Shown here: positions 58,838 to 64,000 of the stretch, in pieces
Numbering within the stretch: position 1 is the stretch's first letter
Layout of the letters: each line of letters begins with the position of its first letter
NCBI GenBank assembly: GCA_012719125.1
Contig: JAAYAY010000265.1
Coordinates: forward strand, 1-64,000
Length of the DNA stretch: 64,000 bases
DNA from: Planctomycetaceae bacterium
GTDB taxonomy: Bacteria; Planctomycetota; Planctomycetia; Pirellulales; Thermoguttaceae
Reading direction: 5' to 3'
Notes under the pieces: generated by a model
Databases searched by the model: none
Seen by the model: the letters and a program-made list of their open reading frames with translations, nothing else
What the model was told of the DNA's origin: nothing
Program-made: the position numbers and the translations under genes

Positions 58838-59431
58838 ATGTGCGAGCACCGTGGACCAGAAGACCTGTTCTACTGGCTGGAGGCGGCCCACCAGGAGGAG
58901 TTCAATGGATTCCTGCGCCGGAAATACGTCAGCCTCTCCAAGGAAGATCTTGATGACGCCTGGGCGGAAGCCTATCGGCAACTGCTCGAGAAGCTGGCGA
59001 CGAACAAGAACGGCTCCCCGAAACCACTTGGTGGCCTGATGCTCACCATCGTGAATCGGCGAGCCTGCGACCTGGTCCGGCGAGCCGGCTCGCAAGCACG
59101 CAAGCTGAAGAAGTATCAAGAGCAAGCCAAAACCCATGCTGGCCCAAACGAAAACCCCGACGTCCAGGAAAACGGTGATCCGCTGGAATCTGAGGAACTG
59201 GGTGAGATCGTGGCCCGCGCATTCAGGCAACTTGAACCCGACGAACGGTTGGTACTCTCCGTCTACTGCGAAGAATACCCCAAAGTGCGAGGCCCGATTC
59301 GTTTGCTCAAAGTCCTGCTGCAGCGGGATCCAACACTGGCGAAGAAGAACTGGACTCCGGCAATCGTGCGCCGCCTGTTGAACCAGGCGAGAATGAGCGT
59401 GAAAAAGGAACTGCTCGGAAAGGGTTACTGA
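58838..59431 (+). CDS. ECF-type RNA polymerase sigma factor
   Basis: A 197-aa sigma-70 family protein. Region 2: LYWLEAAHQEEFNGF-like helices then DDAWAEAYRQLLEKL (about residues 8-50), followed by GGLMLTIVNRRACDLVRR. A linker and region 4 follow (FRQLEPDERLVLSVYCEEYP to IVRRLLNQARMSVKKEL). The ATG at 58838 follows GGAG; the in-frame extension upstream to 58694 is rejected as low quality. The kinase gene starts 2 nt after the stop codon, so the two form an operon, a common planctomycete arrangement in which the kinase may control the sigma factor. Confidence 0.82.
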   Translation: MCEHRGPEDLFYWLEAAHQEEFNGFLRRKYVSLSKEDLDDAWAEAYRQLLEKLATNKNGSPKPLGGLMLTIVNRRACDLVRRAGSQARKLKKYQEQAKTHAGPNENPDVQENGDPLESEELGEIVARAFRQLEPDERLVLSVYCEEYPKVRGPIRLLKVLLQRDPTLAKKNWTPAIVRRLLNQARMSVKKELLGKGY

Positions 59432-59433
59432 CT

Positions 59434-60723
59434 GTGACTGCGAAGCCGAAAACCGTCCAAGATGACGAGCGAGAAAGCCTGGCCGATCCCATCGACGGCC
59501 TGCTCGTTGCGTTCTACCGCTCGCTCACCCCGAATCGGAGCGACGATTCGACGCATGCCTCTGCCTGCGACGCGTGTCAGGACACGCCTCCAATCGGCGC
59601 CCCGGATGAGACTGTGTCCGCCGACATTGTGCCGCTACGGGAACTGTATTTTGCGCTCATTTCCGGCCCCGGTTCGAAGAACGTCTCGGGCTTTCAACTC
59701 CGAAGTCGCCTCGGCGCGGGAGGCCAGGGCGTCGTCTATCTTGCAGAATCTGCCGGCGTCGACGGGTTTGTCAACAGGGACTTGGCGCTCAAACTCTTTT
59801 CGCCGTGTCACTATCCCACCCTCGCCAGTTACGAAACGGACATGCGGCGAATCGCGGAGGTTGCCTCGATCATCGCCGGCAGCAATCAGGGCAACTTGCT
59901 CGACATCCAGCGATTCGAGGTTTGCAGCGGCATCCGAATGATGATCATGACCAGGATCCAGGGGCACGACCTGCGGAGGCTGATGAATCCTGAAATGCTG
60001 TACCGCCTGAAGCATATCGACCCGCCGCTCTTCACCGACTTGACGAGAGTCGTCGCCGCGCCCGGACAAGAACACACGAAATTCACGCCAGGGGCCGCTG
60101 TGGCCATCATTCGATCCTGCTTGGAAGCCCTCGACAGGCTCCACTCTCGCGGCGTCGTCCATGGCGACGTGAAACCCTCCAATATCATGCTGACGCCGGA
60201 AGGCGACGTGAAGGTCGTCGACAGCGGGTCCGCCTTCCTCTGGCGCCAGTCGCAAGAACCCTATTTCTGCACGCCTCGCTATGCCGCCCTGGAAGTGCTC
60301 GAAAAGGGCGCTTGTACCCCTCGAAGCGACTTGGCCAGCCTCGGATATGTGCTGGTCGAACTACTTACGGGGCGGCCCTTGTTCCCCGACAGACGTCCGC
60401 CGGCTCCCCGCGAAACCTCCATGCCCCAGGAAGCCTCGACCGGAATCAAGCCGGAGTTGGATCGCCAACTCGCCGAGGAAAAGCGGCAATTGCCGAACAG
60501 CCTGGACCAACTCCTGGCGGGTTACAGTCTTAGACTCCGGCAGTTGTGTCAGCGGCTCATCCACCCCAATCCCGAATGCCGATTCGAAAGCGCCCGGGCT
60601 GCCGAACTCTTCGCCTACGAATTCGTCCAGGAACTGGAACGGGCCAAGCTGGCCTGCCATTTCCACAACGAATTTCGCCGCTGGCTCGAAGCCCTCCAGC
60701 AATCGGAGAACCATGCCGGCTGA
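59434..60723 (+). CDS. Ser/Thr protein kinase (Hanks-type, cytoplasmic)
   Basis: A 429-aa kinase starting with GTG 59434. The N-terminal ~85 residues are an unassigned linker with a CxxC (CDAC, residues 45-48). The kinase domain covers about 86-400: Gly loop GAGGQG (94-99), catalytic Lys120 in LALKLF, catalytic loop HGDVKPSN (243-250) with Asp245, and metal Asp263 in VVDSGSA. HRD and DFG are changed to HGD and DSG. There is no membrane helix, so it is probably soluble. The C-terminal helices after LTGRPLFPD finish the C lobe. It is coupled to the sigma factor gene 2 nt upstream. Confidence 0.88.
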   Translation: MTAKPKTVQDDERESLADPIDGLLVAFYRSLTPNRSDDSTHASACDACQDTPPIGAPDETVSADIVPLRELYFALISGPGSKNVSGFQLRSRLGAGGQGVVYLAESAGVDGFVNRDLALKLFSPCHYPTLASYETDMRRIAEVASIIAGSNQGNLLDIQRFEVCSGIRMMIMTRIQGHDLRRLMNPEMLYRLKHIDPPLFTDLTRVVAAPGQEHTKFTPGAAVAIIRSCLEALDRLHSRGVVHGDVKPSNIMLTPEGDVKVVDSGSAFLWRQSQEPYFCTPRYAALEVLEKGACTPRSDLASLGYVLVELLTGRPLFPDRRPPAPRETSMPQEASTGIKPELDRQLAEEKRQLPNSLDQLLAGYSLRLRQLCQRLIHPNPECRFESARAAELFAYEFVQELERAKLACHFHNEFRRWLEALQQSENHAG

Positions 60724-60999
60724 GAAGACCGGCAAGAGCGGGAATCGACGCACTCTCGAAATCGCCATCGGGACAGATGGTGAAAACTCCGAATATCCTC
60801 CTGCCAAGAACGCCGGATTCCCTGCCGACTCCCTCCCGCCGGCCACGAATCCGTCTTCCCTTCTGTCCCGTCCTGTAGACAATAGCTGGCTTCAGAAGCC
60901 ATCTGTGCCCTGAACCGGGAATCTCAACTGAGTTCTGACTACTCTCCCGAACCTGTGCCCCTGAACCCTGAACCCTGACAACTTCCCCGGAGCCTCGCC

Positions 61000-61734
61000 A
61001 TGCGACGACTCATCAACTGGATCTGGAGCCACGGCATCCTCTCCACCTTCCTCACCGGACTGTTTGCCATCCTGCCCCTCGTTCTTACCGTGGCGCTCGT
61101 CGTCTGGGTTGTCGGGTTCATTCAAGGGATCGTTGGCCCCGAGACCATGATCGGCGGACAGATCGAGAAATTGGGCGGCGGGGGCGCCGACGGAGTGGCG
61201 GCCATCACGGTCCAGTATTTCTTCGGCTGGGCCATCGTGCTGGCCGGGATCTGGGCCTTTGGCCTGCTCCTGCAAACCACGTTGAAGAACCGCATCACGG
61301 GCGCCGTCCACTCCGTGATCGATCGCATCCCCATTATCAACAGCGTCTACAGCACGGCCAGCCAACTCGTCGGGATGGTCCGCAAGAGCGACAACTCCGA
61401 ACTCAGCGGCATGAGCGCCGTCTATTGCACCTTCGGCCGGCCCGAGGGCGCCGGACTGCTCGCCCTCATCACCACGCCCGACGTCTACCGGTTCGCCGGG
61501 CGCGATTGCCACATCGTTTACCTGCCCACCTCGCCCGTCCCCATGACCGGCGGCATCCTGTTCGTTCCCGTCGAAGACTGCCACCGCATCGACATGACGG
61601 CCGAAGAGGTCATGCGAGTTTATTTCTCGCTCGGCATTCTGGCGGCGCAGGTCGTTCCGAAAGGAAACCAGGTAAAGGTCGTTTCCACCGGTACCCCCGA
61701 ACTCGATCCCCCCAAGCAACCCCCGGCCGCCTGA
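61000..61734 (+). CDS. DUF502 membrane protein
   Basis: A 244-aa protein with two membrane helices (about residues 14-40 and 72-95). DUF502 features are clear: GLFAILPLVLTVALVVWVVG, NRITGAVHSVIDRIPIINSVY, and SPVPMTGGILFVPVEDCHR. The family is widespread in bacteria and its role is unknown. Start ATG 61000. The preceding 60724-60999 stretch has no gene. Confidence 0.88.
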   Translation: MRRLINWIWSHGILSTFLTGLFAILPLVLTVALVVWVVGFIQGIVGPETMIGGQIEKLGGGGADGVAAITVQYFFGWAIVLAGIWAFGLLLQTTLKNRITGAVHSVIDRIPIINSVYSTASQLVGMVRKSDNSELSGMSAVYCTFGRPEGAGLLALITTPDVYRFAGRDCHIVYLPTSPVPMTGGILFVPVEDCHRIDMTAEEVMRVYFSLGILAAQVVPKGNQVKVVSTGTPELDPPKQPPAA

Positions 61735-61862
61735 CTCCTCCTCTCACCCACCATCAGCCCTCAGCCCGAATGCCCCCGACTCTGTCGGACCTTGGGCCTC
61801 GCTCACACAAACTCACCCACAGATTCCCCGGAAATACCTTCCTCCAAGGTTCATTTTTCCTC

Positions 61863-61890
61863 TTGACAAAGAACTGTAAATATGTATACT
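61863..61890 (+). promoter_or_regulatory. Strong sigma70-type promoter P2 without a downstream gene
   Basis: -35 TTGACA (61863-61868), 16-nt spacer, -10 TATACT (61885-61890) with ATATG directly before it. 24 of 29 nucleotides from CTTGAC through TATACT equal those of P1 at 5545-5572 (minus), and upstream both carry GTTCA-N5-C-N2-CTTGAC with identical spacing. Confidence 0.75.
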
Positions 61891-62410
61891 GATCGAGTGA
61901 TTACGCCTCTGCTCCCAACCAACACAACACCTACGCATCTTCCCATCAGCCACCCCCTCATCTGAGCCAAAAGTACCTGAAAAACTCGCGCCAACAATGC
62001 CAACAACGGAGCAGAGAAACTAGACAATCCAGCCCCCTCCACAGAATGCACCTCGTCCAGCGATATTGGCAGAACCGTGCACTCGTTGACCAACTCCCAA
62101 TCGCTCCCGATTAGCGCCGATGAGCGTTCCCCCCTTCTTACCGTCTTACCCCCATGGAGAGGCGTACCCTGGTCGCGACCTCCATGAACCACCGTAAACC
62201 CTTACGCCATAAAACTATAACCACCAGGCGACGCATGCCCCTATCGATCGACGTCTGCACCAACCGCGACCCCCGCCCGCAACCATTTCGCCACAACAAA
62301 ACACAGCCGGTCCATCCCATAGACCAGACCGGATCCGCCCTCGATCTTTGACAACCAGAACAACGTCACGCCGGCACCACGACGTTTCGATCATTCACGA
62401 CCTTGACGAT
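61891..62410 (+). ncRNA. Candidate noncoding transcript, A/C-rich gene-free stretch
   Basis: About 520 nt behind P2 with no convincing reading frame on either strand. The plus strand is markedly rich in C and A and poor in G, unlike the genes around it. A long-range stem is possible between CTCTGCTCC (61907-61915) and GGAGCAGAG (62008-62016), and a local one CCGGTC/GACCGG near 62306-62332. No known RNA family (tmRNA, RNase P, 6S, SRP) was recognised. It may be a noncoding RNA or simply an untranslated region; no terminator is clear. Confidence 0.35.
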
Positions 62411-62453
62411 TTGTATTTGTTTCGGATTTCGAGCTTCGTGTTTCGGATTTCGC
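62411..62453. repeat. TTTCGGATTTCGAGC repeat near ilvD 3' end
   Basis: TTTGTTTCGGATTTCGAGC followed by GTGTTTCGGATTTCG; the same family as the arms at 37637-37815. It lies 6 nt from the ilvD stop codon. Confidence 0.7.
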
Positions 62454-62459
62454 CTTAGC

Positions 62460-64000
62460 TCAGTCCCACCTGAGCACGGCGCCGGTGTCGGCGCTGGTTG
62501 CCATCCTGGCGTACTTGGCCAGATAGCCGGTCTTGAACCTCGGTTCGCGTGGCTTCCAGTTCTTCTTCCGTGCTTCCAACTCCGCGTCGGTCAGTTTGAC
62601 GTCGAGCTTGTGGCCCGGGATGTCGATCTCGATCATGTCGCCCGGTTCGACCAATCCGATCGGTCCGCAGGCGGCCGCCTCGGGGCTGACGTGCCCGATG
62701 CACGCCCCCGCCGTGCCGCCCGAAAAGCGGCCGTCGGTGATCAGCGCCACCTTGTCGTCTAGCCCCACGCCCTTGATCGCACTGGTCGGCGCCAGCATCT
62801 CCTGCATGCCCGGGCCCCCCTTGGGGCCCTCGTAGCGGATCACTACCACGTCGCCCGCCTTCACCTTGCCGTTGACAATCCCCTCGTAGGCGTCGGTCTC
62901 CGCCTCGAAAATGACGGCCGGCCCCGAGTGCTTCATCATCTGCGGCAGCACGCCGGCGGCCTTGACGACCGCCCCTTGCGGCGCGAGGTTGCCGTAAAGG
63001 ATGACCAGCCCGCCCTCGGCGCTGTAGGCGTTCTTCACCTCGCGCACGCAGTCGGCCGGATCGAAGCCCAGGTCGTCGGGCGTCAGATCGCGAATCGATC
63101 CGCCGGCCCCCGCAACGCTCATCCCCTCGACGTTCCGCTTCCCCCGCCCGCGAACCGTCGCCAGGCTCAGAGCCTCCGGCGTCGCGGTCTTGGCACGAAT
63201 GTCGAAATCGGCGACGTTCTCGCCCAGCGTCTTGCCGGTGACGGTCGGTGCGCCGGTCTTGAGTAGACCCGGTTTGCCGCGGTTGATGCTCCCCAGGATC
63301 GTGTGGATGCCGCCCGAGTTGTGAACGTCTTCCACGTGGTACTTGCTGCTGGGCGATACCTTGCAGATGTTCGGCGTCTGCCGGCTGAGCTGGTTGATCC
63401 GCTCGACGTTGTAATCGAGGCCCGCTTCACGGGCGATGGCCAGCATGTGCAGCACGGTGTTGGTGCTTCCGCCCATGGCCATGTCGAGGATCATCGAATT
63501 GTCCACCGAATCCTGAGTGACAATCTCGCGGGGCAACAGCCCATGCCCCTCGCCGACCTTGTCGAACTCGAGCACCATCTCGACGATCCGCTTGGCCGCC
63601 CGCTCGTAGAGTCTCTTCCGCTCGGCGCTGGTGGCCAGCAGCGTGCCGTTGGTGGGCAGGGCCATTCCCAAGGCCTCGCACAGGCAGTTCATGCTGTTGG
63701 CCGTGAACATGCCCGAGCACGAGCCGCAGGTGGGACAACCGATCTTCTCGATCTTTTCGAGTTCCTCGGCCGACACCCGATTGTCGTTTCGCCCGGCGGC
63801 CGCATAGAAGACATCGATCAGGTCGACCGTCCGGCCGTCGTCGGTCTTGCCCGCTTCCATGGGCCCGCCGCTGACGAAGAGGGTAGGAATATTGCAGCGC
63901 ACCGTCGCCATGAGCATGCCGGGAACAATCTTGTCGCAGTTGGGGATGCAGATCATGCCGTCGAAGCAGTGGGCGTTGATGACCGTCTCGACCGAGTCGG
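62460..64000 (-). CDS. ilvD: Dihydroxy-acid dehydratase, N-terminus beyond the window
   Basis: An Fe-S enzyme dehydrating 2,3-dihydroxy-acids to 2-keto acids in valine, leucine and isoleucine synthesis. About 513 residues are visible and the frame stays open through position 64000, so roughly 40-60 N-terminal residues are missing. Signatures: HCFDGMICIPNCDKIVPGM, GCPTCGSCSGMFTANSM and TDGRFSGGT. The C-terminus (ADTGAVLRWD) is complete. The ATG at 63956 is internal and not the true start. Confidence 0.95.
   Translation of the reverse strand, partial: DSVETVINAHCFDGMICIPNCDKIVPGMLMATVRCNIPTLFVSGGPMEAGKTDDGRTVDLIDVFYAAAGRNDNRVSAEELEKIEKIGCPTCGSCSGMFTANSMNCLCEALGMALPTNGTLLATSAERKRLYERAAKRIVEMVLEFDKVGEGHGLLPREIVTQDSVDNSMILDMAMGGSTNTVLHMLAIAREAGLDYNVERINQLSRQTPNICKVSPSSKYHVEDVHNSGGIHTILGSINRGKPGLLKTGAPTVTGKTLGENVADFDIRAKTATPEALSLATVRGRGKRNVEGMSVAGAGGSIRDLTPDDLGFDPADCVREVKNAYSAEGGLVILYGNLAPQGAVVKAAGVLPQMMKHSGPAVIFEAETDAYEGIVNGKVKAGDVVVIRYEGPKGGPGMQEMLAPTSAIKGVGLDDKVALITDGRFSGGTAGACIGHVSPEAAACGPIGLVEPGDMIEIDIPGHKLDVKLTDAELEARKKNWKPREPRFKTGYLAKYARMATSADTGAVLRWD

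Noticed and set aside
61851-62192. 113-codon minus-strand frame over the P2 promoter
   Set aside because: It would run across a near-consensus promoter in the opposite direction and has no recognisable sequence.
62154-62351. 65-codon plus-strand frame in the gene-free region
   Set aside because: No ribosome site, odd composition (His, Arg, Pro, Thr rich) that follows from the A/C-rich DNA.
1-64000. tRNA, rRNA, tmRNA or RNase P genes
   Set aside because: No cloverleaf with a GTTCRANNC arm outside coding sequence and no rRNA-like stretch was found by reading; a covariance search would be needed to exclude them fully.
1-64000. Prophage or intact insertion sequence
   Set aside because: No transposase, integrase, capsid or terminase-like protein is visible; only short noncoding repeat elements occur.

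Overview
The window looks like a chromosomal segment of a high-GC planctomycete (Planctomycetota, probably a Pirellulales-type lineage). Reasons: a DUF1559 / H-X9-DG secreted protein, very large secreted carbohydrate-active proteins, a dihaem hydrazine-synthase-alpha-like protein, Tat-exported enzymes, several small 'FSLRT/FRIST' membrane proteins, an ECF sigma factor directly followed by a Ser/Thr kinase, and abundant short dispersed repeats between genes. The taxonomic call is an inference; there is no rRNA or tRNA in the window.

Layout. 0.2-8.4 kb: secreted sugar-degrading genes on the minus strand (1258-aa GH-A-like protein with an esterase, a GH32-like protein), with a promoter-driven array of short repeats at 5.25-5.57 kb. 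8.5-12.7 kb: a duplicated leader region carrying two MITE-like elements, small unknown proteins, a Tat-exported six-hairpin-like enzyme and a vapBC toxin-antitoxin pair. 13.0-20.4 kb: nadA, a SWIM/SNF2 operon bracketed by 30-bp direct repeats, then hemX-hemA. 20.4-26.6 kb: scpB with an extremely acidic tail, a proline-rich membrane protein, a small membrane protein and an NPCBM/dihaem protein. 26.9-35.6 kb: four exported enzymes in one direction (GH39-like, nitrilase-fold, BNR sialidase-like, GH106-like), probably a glycan-utilisation locus. 35.6-41.3 kb: aromatic and acyl-CoA metabolism (class II DAHP synthase, ACT protein, porin, phenylacetate-CoA ligase-like enzyme, hotdog protein). 41.4-46.9 kb: a BlaI repressor and a giant M56 (BlaR1-like) sensor fused to repeat, thioredoxin-like and propeller domains, with a visible operator pair. 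47.1-50.6 kb: der, a DUF1559 protein and a membrane protein separated by three ~180-bp foldback repeats. 50.9-55.9 kb: three secreted proteins (DUF2330-like, caspase-PDZ, VIT-VWA). 56.1-61.7 kb: a second ACT protein with a structured leader, a membrane protein, a zinc-ribbon/EIIA protein, the sigma-kinase pair and a DUF502 protein. 61.7-62.4 kb: a gene-free A/C-rich stretch behind a strong promoter. 62.46 kb to the end: ilvD, cut by the window edge.

The best candidates for something undescribed are (1) the repeat array at 5.25-5.50 kb with its own promoter, whose ~43-bp promoter region is clearly homologous to the promoter that opens the gene-free region at 61.9 kb, suggesting a small family of noncoding transcription units; (2) the BlaI-controlled M56/thioredoxin/propeller fusion; and (3) the SNF2-SWIM operon lying between perfect direct repeats. 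Everything was read by eye; no database search or alignment was run.
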